From the NCBI GenBank assembly GCA_020796225.1, contig CM036753.1, positions 4,486,501-4,550,500 on the forward strand: 64,000 bases of DNA. Direction: 5' to 3'. The first letter of the stretch is position 1; the number at the start of each line of letters is the position of its first letter. The translations under genes were made by a program, and so were the position numbers. The notes under the pieces were generated by a model. The model saw nothing but the letters and a program-made list of their open reading frames with translations, did no database searches and was not told the origin of the DNA. Positions 48,101 through 62,700 of the stretch are shown here, piece by piece. The DNA is from Arion vulgaris. Lineage: Eukaryota > Mollusca > Gastropoda > Stylommatophora > Arionidae.

Positions 48101-51100
48101 AGAGAAAAATATTGTATTTCTATGCACAGAGACCCAGTCTGTTAGTTAATGTAAAATTTGCTTACATGGTAAGTAAGGAGATCTTTTTCAACATACACAG
48201 CAAGTGGTTGCTTGGCCGATGTATCCACAGTGGAATCTGGGTGATAGGTTACAAAGTCTGTATTGGCCTCACAGATACTGAGTGTCACTCTGCTTGCACC
48301 AGCATATATCATCACACCACAATTGCATGTACCCTGTGGTGCACACTGCTTGTATTGAACAAGAACCTATCGAAGAAAACAACATAATCAAATAATATAT
48401 TATTTATTCCTCTTGTACACTTATATGTTACATAGGCCTGCAAGTAATTTCTCCATACCACTCTGTCCTGGGCAACTTGCTCAATCTCTTCCAAGGAATT
48501 GAGTCCTATATTTGTACCTCTCTCAGCAAAGTTCATTTCATAGTTTCCCTAGGGCTTCCTATCTTTCTTGAACCCTTTCTCTCCCACTTCAATGCTTGCT
48601 TTGGTATTCTTTGATCATTACTTCTCAAGGTATGCCCAACATGTTTCCATCTTCTTTTTCTTATAACAGATGTTACTAGTGGTTGAACACACATTTCTCT
48701 GAATTCATCACTTCTGAATTCATCCCAGCTTATGTTCATTATTTTTCGCAGCCATCTATTTTCAAATGTGTTCAACTTACTACGCTGAATAGAACAGTCT
48801 TGAAAATGCTCACAATGCTATGTCAGTTTTTGTATTTCAGTTTCTGTAATATAGCCAGTTCTAAAGACTTGTGGTTTTAGTCCTAATCTAATTTCTGATT
48901 ACTCGGAAGAGTATTATTCAATAGTAGATAAACTAATATAAATAGTTTAATAAGATGTTATGAATATAAAACCCTACTTTATTATATATACATAAATATA
49001 TGCTGTATCATGATATAAGATCTGAGTGATCCTTGAGTAGAATGTTAAAGCTAAGTCATGTTCATCATTTATTGGTAACTGAACTGACGTCACAGGACTC
49101 AGGGCAGACTCATAGGTGCTTAGTCTCCCCCAACACATGTTGAAGGGTATGCATACTGATGGTTCCTGTGGCTCCCTGGTTAAACACACTCCTCTCTCTG
49201 CTTCTCAAGCATCCAGCTCTACTTGTATTGCATGTAGTTACAAACTTCTTAACTCACTGGATTGATTCAACATCAATTTTAGTGCCCTCATCCAACAGTA
49301 GGTTGGCAAGAGACCAAAGAGCATCCCCCATATACATCCTAAACTCCTCAACAATTGGCTCTTTCAATGCAAGCATGTTTGCTCTCTCATTGCCGCTAAC
49401 ACCCTCATGACCAGGACAGTAGATCCATGTGAGTTCATTTATTATACAATTAATAAAAGTTGTACTGTTAGTTTGTTAGCAATAAGGACATCATCACTGC
49501 TTATGCAACAAATCCATATATGTTCAGAGTTCATCTTCAGTATATCTGCCAGCCTGAAATAACTGACGGTTCCAGTCCTACGTTGATGAATGAAATCTTC
49601 CACTTCCTGTATACTGCTTATATCTAGCAACACTGTGCTTCCCTCCAAGTTTTTGCAGTAGTGACAGGATGCAGGATTGAGCTTTTCACCATCTATATTA
49701 TACTTCTGTTTTATAGTTCACATGATTTTAAACACTTCATTGAGAGCCAATGTGAAGAAAATAAGAAAGTTATCACTTACAGCAAATGGCTTTGTCTTGT
49801 GTCTGGCCAAGGTGAAAATTCCAGTTAATTGAACGCTAAATTTACTTTTTTTTTCAGAAGAAAGAAAGTATACACATTTGATTAACCTCACAATAATATA
49901 CTTCTTTAAATAAGAAGTTCAACAAAATCGCTGATACAATTGTTTTTCTAAAACATATAACACACTGTTATAAAAAATGTCTTTAAAACATGTTTGTGCA
50001 TTCAAAAAATGTATTTGGAGTACATATTTCTTCATAAACAAGAATATATATATATATACATACACTAATAAATATTGATATCAAAGTTATATAATTACTG
50101 ACAAATATTTATTAACAAATTAATGCTGTAAACACATGCTAATGTATGAAAGGTTAGTGATCTTTGTATGTGCAAATACTGACATCATGTTGTTAGCTCA
50201 GGATTCAAGTATTGGGGAAAAATACATCAATTACTAAGAGATCATATTTAGTTTGTAGTTTGTTAAGGTCATCATCATCAAGGGTCATGCCAGGAGGCAT
50301 AGGTTATCATGTTATTCCCTCTCTATCGCTTGTTTCAGCTATGAGTTCTGATACTGTTTTCATGTCATGTCATGGTGTTGAGCTGTCATTAATATTTTCC
50401 CTCTGTCAACTTCTATCTTTCCTCTGTATCTTGCCCATTCTTACAATGTATTAAAGATTTTATTTTCTCATAACATGTCCAAAGAATGTTGATTGTTTCT
50501 TCCTGATACACTTCATAAGCAATCTTTTCTCACTTGCTTTCTTGACAACACTACATTTTATCATGTTTTCTGTACATGATATTCTCACCATTGTTAGGGT
50601 ACATTCATCAATTAATATTGCTATGAAGTTTTACAAATGAAAAAAAAAAACTTACGCATCATCAAAAGTATTTACATGTGGGTCATTGACGGAAGAACAC
50701 ATTGAATGAGACAAGTCACCGTCTTCAACTCTGACCTGAAATGAGCAAATGGCACTAGGTAATACATGCGGTAAGATCAGACAACTTTAATTGATATATA
50801 CTTTATAAGCGTCACTTTTGTCCAAAATCATTATAATTAATGAAATTTCTTTAACCAAACAAGCAAAAATATTCTACAGATTAAAATACAAATTGAGCTG
50901 TAAGAAACTACAGATTTCTCTACTGAAACAATAAAAGGAAATAAAAGGGATGTGCATATGTAAAAATAAATATAATAAATGTCATTTAAGGCTCATGTCA
51001 TGTAAATGTCATATGAATATGTAAATGTCATGTAAATAGTCAGGGATAATTATGTAACTAACAACGTAGTAGCAAGATATAACTGTTGTATGCATTAGTT

Positions 51101-53658
51101 ATATTGTTCTTTATAAAAGCCTGTAAAACTCGAATAGCAGATCTCAAGAGAAAGATCTGATGTAAGCAATAGAAATGAGATAATCCTGAGAAAAACATAA
51201 ACTTAGTGTACACAAAATCTGAAACATATGATGAACTATTATCTATTGAGAGATCTAGAACATAGGAAGAACTATTATCTATTGAGAGATCTAGAACATA
51301 TGATGAACTATTATCTATTGAGAGATCTAGAACATATGATAAACTATTATCTATTGAGAGATCTAGAACATATGATAAACTATTATCTATTGAGAGATCT
51401 AGAACATATGAGAAACTATTGCTTATGAGAGATCTAGAACATATGATAAACTATTGCTTATGGAGAGATCTAGAACATATGATAAACTATTATCTATTAA
51501 GAGATCTAGAACATATGATAAACTATTATCTATTGAGAGATCTAGAACATATGATAAACTATTATCTATTGAGAGATCTAGAACATAGGAAGAACTATTA
51601 TCTATTGAGAGATCTAGAACATATGAAGAACTATTATCTATTGAGAGATCTAGAACATAGGAAGAACTATTATCTATTGAGAGATCTAGAACATATGATG
51701 AACTATTATCTATTGAGAGATCTAGAACATATGATAAACTATTATCTATTGAGAGATCTAGAACATAGGAAGAACTATTATCTATTGAGAGATCTAGAAC
51801 ATATGATAAACTATTATCTATTGAGAGATCTAGAACATATGATAAACTATTGCTTATGGAGAGATCTAGAACATATGATAAACTATTATCTATTGAGAGA
51901 TCTAGAACATAGGAAGAACTATTATCTATTGAGAGATCTAGAACATATGATAAACTATTATCTATTGAGAGATCTAGAACATATGATAAACTATTGCTTA
52001 TGGAGAGATCTAGAACATATGATAAACTATTATCTATTGAGAGATCTAGAACATATGATAAACTATTATCTATTGAGAGATCTAGAACATATGATAAACT
52101 ATTATCTATTGAGAGATCTAGAACATAGGAAGAACTATTATCTATTGAGAGATCTAGAACATATGAAGAACTATTATCTATTGAGAGATCTAGAACATAG
52201 GAAGAACTATTATCTATTGAGAGATCTAGAACATATGATGAACTATTATCTATTGAGAGATCTAGAACATATGATAAACTATTATCTATTGAGAGATCTA
52301 GAACATATGATAAACTATTGCTTATGGAGAGATCTAGAACATATGATAAACTATTATCTATTGAGAGATCTAGAACATATGATAAACTATTATCTATTGA
52401 GAGATCTAGAACATATGAGAAACTATTGCTTATGGAGAGATCTAGAACATATGATGAGCTATTGTCTATTGAGAGATCTAGAACATATGATAAACTATTG
52501 CTTATGGAGAGATCTAGAACATATGATGAGCTATTGTCTATTGAGAGATCTAGAACATATGATAAACTATTGCTTATGGAGAGATCTAGAACATATGATG
52601 AGCTATTGTCTATTGAGAGATCTAGAACATATGATAAACTATTGCTTATGGAGAGATCTAGAACATATGATGAGCTATTGTCTATTGAGAGATCTAGAAC
52701 ATATGATAAACTATTGCTTATGGAGAGATCTAGAACATATGATGAGCTATTGTCTATTGAGAGATCTAGAACATATGATAAACTATTGCTTATGGAGAGA
52801 TCTAGAACATATGATGAGCTATTGTCTATTGAGAGATCTAGAACATATGATGAGCTATTGTCTATTGAGAGATCTAGATATCATCTGCATGTACCAATTG
52901 TAGAGATTTTATTGTGACCCTACAAGATGCCCCCAGGCATGACGGTTATTGACTGTTTCATCTGTGTTTGGCTAACAACAACAGAAGTTCTCTGGTTTTA
53001 CAACTTATACAGTTAATTATCACTTATATGAGGACTATGATCATAGCACTTCAGACATGTCTATAGGTGCTCCGATTCCCGCCTCAACAAATCAAGCAGC
53101 GTCCAGCAGCCCAACATGCCAGTTCAATGTTGAGTAATCAGTCTTTTTGCATATCTGGTATGTTGTTCTTTTTGGGATGTGCCATTATCAATACCCATCT
53201 CTCCCAATCTGGTCTGCGACTGGGATTCACAACACTAAACATATAATTCATTGCTATATAAAGAGATTTATATAATTTTTTAATTATCTGACTTACTTCA
53301 AGAGTGGAAAGTGTTATTGCTTTGTCAGTGCGTTCAATCTGTGTTTGTTCTCCACTGCTAGAATTGGTTTGTGTCTCTAGTGGTACAATTTGAATCGTTA
53401 CTTTCACATTCTGATCGCCATCAATCCGGAAGTCTTGTCTAGCACCAACAGTTATGTTTATTTGATTACTGTCATTCTTCAGGGACACTGGGTTCATACT
53501 AGTATAAACCTGTGCAATGGGCTTATTCACAGTGGAACCTTCCAGGCAGCTGTGAACATAAAATTATTCTTTATTTCCCATGTGAAGGTACATAACTATT
53601 TGAGATTATGCTGTTAATGTTGATTCCTTTATGTACCAAGTGACTTAAGGGAATGAGG

Positions 53659-53702
<44 letters not shown>

Positions 53703-56700
53703 TCAGTTGAAAACCATATTGGAAGGAAAGATGGAAGGTAGGAGAACAAGGGGAAGATGTAGATAAACTTGGAAGTAGAACATCAGGAAGTGGGCAAGCA
53801 GTGCACAGACAATAAATGGTTTGGCAGAGTGTACCATCAGGGCAAAGACAGAACTTGTTGCAAAGCGATTGCAGCCATTCTCCCATGTGGAGATGGCACA
53901 CAACTGATTGATTTATATGTATATAGATATATATATTTTGGCAGTTTTTATTATGGCATTAGGACTGCTGATACAGCAATGTAAACATTTTGAGTTCCCT
54001 AAATGAGTAGATAAAAAACATGCACAGTCAATGAGCCACAGGCACGATTATCATGCATACCCTTCACCTTTTGCCAAAAGAAAATGATCAACAATAGATT
54101 TGACTAGAGTTCTGTGAAATCGGTTCTGTCAACCAATCTCTGCCTTTTGGCTAAGATCAAAGTGTAGTGTCTGCTTGATCGCAGCCAAAGGGTGAGAGCC
54201 TTTATAGAGCCAATAGGCAACAAAATACATTAAAACAAATTCTGAGCAGCTCTCATTTGAAATAATGACCATGCTTGGAGTTTTTAAACATTCAACTGTA
54301 TGTGTGTCCAACTGCTATGGCACTGCAGGGTAAGGCCAATTTAAAAAAGAAAAATTAAAAATAAACAATAACAAATGTTCAGTTTACAATTCTAGCTCTA
54401 AATCAGATACATGTTTTTCATCATTTCCTGGTGCTTTAATGATAACTGGGAATGCAATTTATGTACTGACATTTATCAATGTTTCATGATATTTCAATGA
54501 TTATTGTACCAGAACATCATTTTAAAATGTTTCATAGATTATTTCAGAGTGTTTAAATAATATTCTATGCAATACTTGCTCTAAAATTTCTTAATATTCA
54601 TGGTGATAAAATGTACTATTTGTTCATCTTCAGTAAATATGAGATTAAGTTCCTAGAACTATCAGAGAAAAGGTGGAGACTGCAGTAAAACTTGGAAAAT
54701 AGCTAAACACGTTAACACAAAGTATTACAGTTTTACAAAATACATAAACAGTGACGATAAACAGCAACGTTTCGACCAAAAGGCCTTTATCAAGCAAATA
54801 ATACAACAAGAATGACGAATTTCGAGGAACACTACAAATGGACGATTACATGTAGAAACATAAACCTATCTAATGAAAATCTGGGAATAAAAGCGAACAA
54901 CGAAATGAGTGGACACAAAAACCGAAAGTGGAAAGAAGAGAAACAATAAACAATATAGTGGATAAATGACACATATATGGAGCAAACACACATATAGATA
55001 ACAAGGCACGAGATAAGACAGTACTAAGAAGCATAGGAATGTAATGCGTTGAGTCAAGAGGTCGAAAGTGCCATAGAATGAAATAAAACGGTTCTCCAGG
55101 GCGAATCGACTGCGATCATCGGAGGAACATGATCGGATGGCTGTGACCTGGACATCGTCCAACTCCTGAATGGCCAGTATCGTTGAAATGGTAGCACAGG
55201 AGTCGCAGAGCATGGCGAATATCGCGTAAGTGTTGGGCGAATCGGTCACTGAGTCTCTTACCGGTTTCGCCAATATAGGACTTGTTGCATCGTTTGCAGG
55301 TGATGGCATGATGATATTCAGGACTCACACGTGAAACTGTCTTGAATGGCATACGTAGCTTTGGAAAAGAGACAGTCGGGTCTGTATTACATATGCACAT
55401 GTGTAACATCGTCGCGTCCGCACTGGATGGTGCCAAAGTGACTCTGGATATGTGGCTTGAGGCGACTGTGTACCAACAAATCCTTGAGGCTTCTGTCCAG
55501 TCTGTAAGCCACCAAAGGATAGTGTTGGAAGACTGGACGTGTCTCAGGATCAGACTGAAGAATAGGGAGATGATGGAATAAGACTGTAGTGAGGACGACG
55601 ATTTTCTTGATAAAGCTCACGAGATGCTGGATTTCTTCCCTAGCGCTATACCCGAGAATGTGCTTACATCTGCCATGCATCGGGTACAGCTAATTGCTCG
55701 CCAGAGGCCTCTCTCCATGCATAGAACCCCCAATTCTGACAGGGTTAAACTCATCTTAACTTTCCACCCTCATAGTTCCCTGGTGAAAAGGTCTTATTCC
55801 ATCATCTACCTATTCTTCAGTCTGATCCTGAGACACGTCCAGTCTTCCAACACTATCCTTTGGTGGCTTACAGACGGGACAGAAGCCTCAAGGATTTGTT
55901 GGTACACAGTCGCCTCAAGCCTCATATCCAGAGTCACTTTGGCACCATCCAGTGCGGACGTCGACGATGTTACACATGTGCATATGTAATACAGACCCGC
56001 ACTGTCTCTTTTCCAAAGCTACGTATGCCATTCAAGACAGTTTCACGTGTGAGTTCCGTAATATCATCTATGCCATCACCTGCAAACGATGCAACAAGTC
56101 CTATATTGCGAAACCGGTAGAGACTCAGTGACCGATTGCCCAACACTCCCGGATATTCGCCAATGCTCTGCGACTCCTGTGGCTACCCATTTCAACGATA
56201 CTGGCTCATTCAGGAGTTGCGATGTCCAGGTCACAGCCATCCGATCATGTTCCTCCGATGATCGATCGATTCGCCCTGAGAACCGTTTTATTTCATTTTA
56301 TGGCACTTTGGGACCTCTTGGACTCAACGCATTACATTCCTATGCTTCTTAGTACTGTCTTTTCTCGTGCCTTGTTATCTATATGTGTGTTTGCTCCATA
56401 TATGTGTCATTTATCCACTATATTGTTTATTGTTTCTCTTCTTTTTCCCCTTTCGGTTTTTGTGTCCACTCATTTCGTTGTTCGTTTTTATTCCCAGATT
56501 TTCATTAGATAGGTTTATGTTTCCACATGTAATCGTCCATTTGTAGTGTTCCTCGAAATTCGTCATTCTTGTTGTATTATTTGCTTGATAAAGGCCTTTT
56601 GGTCGAAACGTTGCTGTTTATCGTCACTGTTTATGTATTTTGTAAAACTGTAATACTTTGTGTTAACGTGTTTAGCTAGAACTATCAGAGAAGGACAATA

Positions 56701-59700
56701 AAGTATAGGTCCTGTGTACAAGTTTAGCAAGTAAAAGAACCCTTGGCAGTTCAAAAATCGAGAAGAACAAGCTGAAGCTGCAGCTTGTGCAAAATTCATT
56801 CAAAAGATTTAACAATAAAACACCTAAGAAATATTTTCACCATTTTCTAAATTACATCAGGGACACTCGCCAGTGCTACAGAGTACATGCACTGCAGTTG
56901 AGATCTTCCTGTACAAGAAAGAGATTGGAGCACACATGGTTACTCATCAAAGTGTAATGATGGTGGTCCTATCAATCAATCAAATATGAGAATATATTCC
57001 TAAACCTGCATTTTGCTTCTAATTTTACAATATTTTATGTTAACTCTTTCCTTGACAAGTTATTTCATCAGTTGCACACAATTGATTCAAGGTTGGCAAA
57101 AAAAATTAATTAAAAAACATTACTCATCAATAAATAAACATATATATATTATTTTATACTAATTTTAAGAAAAATGGACAACCTATTAGAAAAACTAAGT
57201 TAAAAAGTAGTAGAATTAAAATGGTAGAAGTCAAACTATTTCATTTCATTTGTGCAAATGAAACAACTTGAATAGCGCAGTGTACTGCGAATGCGTTCAA
57301 TGGAATACACTGTAGCACAGTATCGCAATTGGCATGGAAAGAGTTAACATTCATTCATATAGTTTAATTTAACTCCTTACCGTGGTACAGAGTTAATATC
57401 TACAGGTTCAGATGTTACTTTGAGTACAAACATTTTGCTTCCATCTAAGTATTTGTAGCCTATTTGTAGCTTCAGACCATTCTCAGATACAAAATTGTTT
57501 TCTCCTTGATTTCCTGATACCTGAAAATGTGTTGAAACAAAAAGTTAGCATTTATTAAACATTGATAATAAGATAAAAATGCAGTAAAACTATGTATCAA
57601 ATGGCGAAATTTTAAAAACATGAATTAAGGTAAATGAACAAAGTACATTAATAATTAGTTTGTCGCCTGAGTGGTTACCGGGGCCCAAATTTGGGGTGGA
57701 AAGAATAGAGCCACTGTTACCTGCCATGCATGTCGTAAGAGCCGACTAAGGAGGTTTGGCTGAAATCGGATGCATGTGTCCTAAACGTGTAGAAGTCTAT
57801 GCGTTTAGGGCCTACCAAACCAATGTGCAACGTATACACGTTCTTGGCAAAGATCAAACATATCACAAAGAGTGATTAAAATTGGTCGTAAAGAACGAAC
57901 GCAAAGAAGAAGAAGAACTAGTTTGTATCGTCGATAGCAAATATATTAGCTATCTGGATGACCGGTTCTCATTATTAGTTTTCTGGTTGATGGGTTCTCC
58001 TCATTAGTTTTCTGGATGACCGGTTCTTGTTATTAGTTTTTCGAGTGAAGGTTTTCAAACTGTAACATTGTGTTTTGCCATACATGCATTTTGTATCCTG
58101 TGTTTGATAAAGAACTTATTGGTCCATACACTAATTTACTCTGCTGATGTACTTTGTCAAACGACCTAACTTTGTGTTTTTGATATTTTTACAACTGTGT
58201 GGTTCGCAGCAAATAAAAAGCAAAAATAAAATTGGGAATAAATGGAAAAGTTGTGCAAGCATACAAGATGATAAAAAAAAGATAACTTGTGTACACATAA
58301 AACAATTTATACTTCTTTGAATAGTTGTATGAATTCTTTAACTTCTATATTTTTGTATAATGTAAATTTATTTCCATAGTATATATATATGTTTGAAAAT
58401 TAATATAAATAATATAATGCTTGGTTGATATTTTACAGTGAAATTGTGAAGATTAAGTGAAGAAAATGGAAAGACTTAATTTGTTCATAGAATTGTTCAC
58501 TACCTGTAATAAAACAGTGTCGTCACATAACTTTCCACCAAGCATGGCTGGATCATACATACAATTTTGTGGTAGGTATTGTGTGACACAAAGTGCTGCT
58601 TTCTGCTTGTCCCTGAGTTTAGGAAGAGAAAATTATGTTTTGTAATATTATTTTATATCAATTCTTTTCTTGATTATCAACTTTCAAGATAGATAAAATT
58701 AACACACATGAATGTTCCATATTCTCAAAATAGTAACATGGGAGATAATCAAACTTAAATGTTTCATATTCACCTCAATGTAATAACATGGGAGATAATA
58801 ATCGCACATGAATGTTTAATATTCAGCTCAATGTAATAGCATGGGAGATAATAATCGCACATGAATGTTTAATATTCAGTTCAATTTAATAACAGGAAGA
58901 TCTCTTTTTTGAAAGGTGGTAGAATATAACAGACTTGTGCCTTCTGTTCAAAACTTATTATTATTATTATATTCCTCTTGTACCTTTATACGTTATGTAG
59001 GGCCTGCAAGCAGTTTCTCCATACTGCACTATCTTAGGCAAAAATCTAGCAGAGTGCTGCTGTGCTATGCTAACTCTCATCACCTTTAGATTTAAAGAAG
59101 AAGATGACAATGAACTACTCATGAATGACATCTAAAGCATACTTTCTATTACATAACATATGAACTTACCCACAAGATAGTGATGAGAATACTCCAATTT
59201 TACTGATACAGTCTTTGATGTTGGCTGCGGCAACATCGCATGAGACAATTTCATTAGCACAGTTCTCTACATATGCTTCAGCTGTTTAGAATAGAGATAG
59301 TGTTTGTTTGAACTATACACAGAAAATAAAGACACAAACTTGGAACAGTTTTCATAAAACAATTAGGCAAAACAGATGTGTATTTATGGAAAAATAAAGA
59401 TCAGTGGGTGTCTGTAGCTTAAGCGTAGTGAGCTCGATCACAATGCAAGAGTATGTGGTTCAAACTTCGTGGCGAGCATTTTTGAAGCAAATTAGTTCAG
59501 TGGATTCAGTGGGTTCAGTAGTTAATAGACAAATGGAAAAATAGACCTAACCGTTCAGAAAGCAATGGCAAACTACTGAAAGTATAGGTGGTGCCTGGAA
59601 AATCGGCGAGCCATTTACTGTGTACTGTGGTTGATGTTGACATCCTTTAAAAGTATATGCAACAATTTTCATTTCACAGATCATTTGAATCGTATTTGCT

Positions 59701-62700
59701 TTCCCATGTTTTCTTCAATAAAGATTATAATTTTAGTAATTTTGTACTCATAATTATTTTAGATAAAGAGCAAAATTATTGCAAGTATGTGTGTCTCAAA
59801 TTTCTAAGGGAATGATATATTATATTTTTTTCTAATTGTTAGAAATAATATAATGTAATAAATGTTGTGCCACATGGAAGAGTCTTGTAATTTTTTATAC
59901 CACTGATGTGCTAGATAAAGTGGTCTACCAGCGGTTATTAGTTGGTCTACTTCAAGATGTGTTCTGTGCCTGGCTTTGTCTTGGACAGAGTTGGAGTAAG
60001 CTAGTATCTCTTAAGTAGGGCAAAATGTGAGAATTAGTAGCCTGCTGATGAATCGCAGATTTCACAAGCCAACCTCACCTCCCACTGGTGTAGACCAAGA
60101 AACTTTGACTACGAGTTCCAATGCTAACAGGGTTCTGGTTATCCTAGGGAGATGAACTTCCCTAGGCCATGTGTTTTTGATTCTACTCAAAAAGGTGAAC
60201 CCAAATTAAAAAGCTTGCAGAAACTGTATGTGTTGAACTACTGGTCTGTAGGCACCTAACAGGGACAACAAACTTAAGCTCTAAGGCACAGTTTACAGAC
60301 TACAAAAAATGGTTTAACAAATGGTTGATAGAGAGCAAATGAAGAAGTAAAAATTATCTGTTAATTCTACTAGATATTCATTTATTATGAACAGGAAGAA
60401 ATTACATAGAATTTATTCTGAAGTAAATATGGGATGAATAGAAAAAGAGAAGATGATTTTAAAGGACTTACACTGCGTGATTGCATCATACACGGCTGCA
60501 TTGCAGTCATTTGCTTGCTTTTCAAGAAGTATGGTCTGGCTTTTCCTGGACAAAAACAAATACATTGTTCTGTATAACTGTATAGTTAATAGTAAAATAG
60601 TTTCTAATATTACTGTTTTATACTGGACACAAACACACAATACAGAACATTTGTTGATTTATCAGTATCGACAAGCTCATACACAAATCTTGAAATATTA
60701 ATAGCATGTAATACGCTTTTTTAAAACATATATACTTTAATGTATGGATATTCATAAATGTTGTATAAATACTTTATTTAAAATATAATTTTTCTTACGC
60801 GCAGAAAGATGTTGCACTGAAGGCATTGTTGAGTGCCAGTTGGGTAATGAGGTTTGTGAATTTTCTCACAGGCAATGGAGTTGTGCAAGTACTGATCGGT
60901 TTGTCTGAAATGAAACATTAGATGCCTTAAACTGATTGTTACTATCACAGCATTAGTGTTGTTTATTCTTTATTTAATTCACTTGCTTTAAGACAATAAT
61001 CAACATTCAATTTCGTTTTAAATGGAAGTGAAGAAAAACTAATAAAGAAGTACTGTAACAATTTGAAAATAAAATTACTCAAGAAACATAGATGAACAAA
61101 TAAAATATGTAGGGTGCATTAAAAAGCATGACCCATTGTTGAAGATCATATTGGAGGGTACAATTGAGAGAAAGGAAGCAGGGGAAAGAATGAGATATAA
61201 CTGGAACAGCAACATCACAAGGTGGATAGGCAGTAGTCTGTTAGAGTGTTCCGTCATACCAAACATAATTTGTTGCAAATTTTCCAAGTGGATAATAATG
61301 ATTTTATTAGATTCAACATTATTAATAAACCTGCCTGCTTGTTCGCTGTGTGCTACCAATTTTAATTTACTTCAAAAATAAATGTCATTCTAATAAGTTA
61401 AATCAACTCTGGCTGGAAAAAAGACAAAAATTTATAAGAATGATGTATTACTGGGGAATAGCGATAATGCATGATGCATCTTAAAGAATTTGTTTTAAAA
61501 TGTATAACAATTTTTTTTTAATTAAAAAATTGTGTACTATTGGCCACTGTTTCTCCAGGCTAATTGTGGGGATAAGCTAGGATCAACAATCTAAAACTAT
61601 AAAAATAGCTTTGTTATATAAACTGCAATGAAAATCTGAGATAGTGTTAGGAACAATTACAAAATTATGTTGCATTAGAAACGATGAATTTAAAAACTAA
61701 TATAAATAGTAGTGATCATCATCATTAAATAGCTTGTCCTGAGCAGAACTTTGCCACCCCAACAGTCCTCCTGAATTTCTTTCTCTCATAGGCCAGATGT
61801 CCAGCCTCTGCAGCCGTCATGTTCAAACTATCAGTTACATCCTGAATCCATCTTCTCTTTGGTTTTCCTCTTCTTCTCTTTGCTGGTATGCCTCCTTCCA
61901 TGATGGTCTTCTCCAGCCCTTTGTGTCTTTTTATATGTCCAAAATACCTCAATTTTGGATATAATAATAGTGATAAGTCACAGAATATGTTCTATATGTA
62001 ATAAAAATGTATAGGAAAGGAAGATTGTTAAAATGAATAAGAAATATCATAGTTAATTTGAGGATCATCTTTATCACACATGTCCATAATTGCTCTGATC
62101 TTCTAAGCATGTATTGCAGAAAGTTTAGACTAACAGCTCCTGTTCTGTGTTGGTTGACGTATCTACAGGAGTTTCTCACATGGTTTTCCCATCTTACCCC
62201 ACCAACTGGTCTAGCTTACACAGTTGAGATAGAGAATACCCTTTATCTTTTTTGTTGCAATCTTTAAAGTGTTTGTTTTCTCTTAAAGCAGTGATGATAT
62301 CACTTTTGTCCATAAATATTAACATTGTTGGACTATGTAAAAGCTATATCCGAACAGTGGAGTTTCAGGGTTGTGAATCCCAGTTTCTGACCAGATTGAG
62401 AGAGATGGGTGTCAATATTGGTACAGCCCAAAAAGAACGAATGACCCAATATGCCAAAATATTTATTAATGAGCATCGAACTAGTGTGTTGGGCAGCTGG
62501 GCGCTGCTAGATTTGTTGAGGTGGGGATTGGAGCACCTATGAACATGGCCAGAGTGATATGATGATAGTCCTCATATAACTGATAGCTGAAAAGCGATAT
62601 CACTTAACCTTCAAAATTTAAATTCTAGGCAGTTTTATGTTCGTGAAACTGTAGTTTAAATTCAATTAGACATGAAATACCTGCACACTGAGATGCACTC

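Larger units (their letters stand above)
57575..58150 (-). repeat. Penelope-like terminal remnant split by a SINE
   Basis: TGCAGTAAAACTATGTATCA (57581) and, after the insertion, GTTTGATAAAGAACTTATTGG (58102) correspond to the ends of the pair at 54680-54800. Assignment of the middle part is weak. Confidence 0.45.

Noticed and set aside
51419..52903. 494-codon open frame as a repetitive protein gene
   Set aside because: It consists almost wholly of a 36-bp tandem unit, the unit also stays open in a second frame, and the array lies in an intron of the opposite-strand gene with no promoter or splice evidence.
54866..56512. Host GIY-YIG nuclease gene
   Set aside because: Both copies sit in an inverted pair bounded by a target duplication and carry Penelope-like termini; the right copy is frameshifted.
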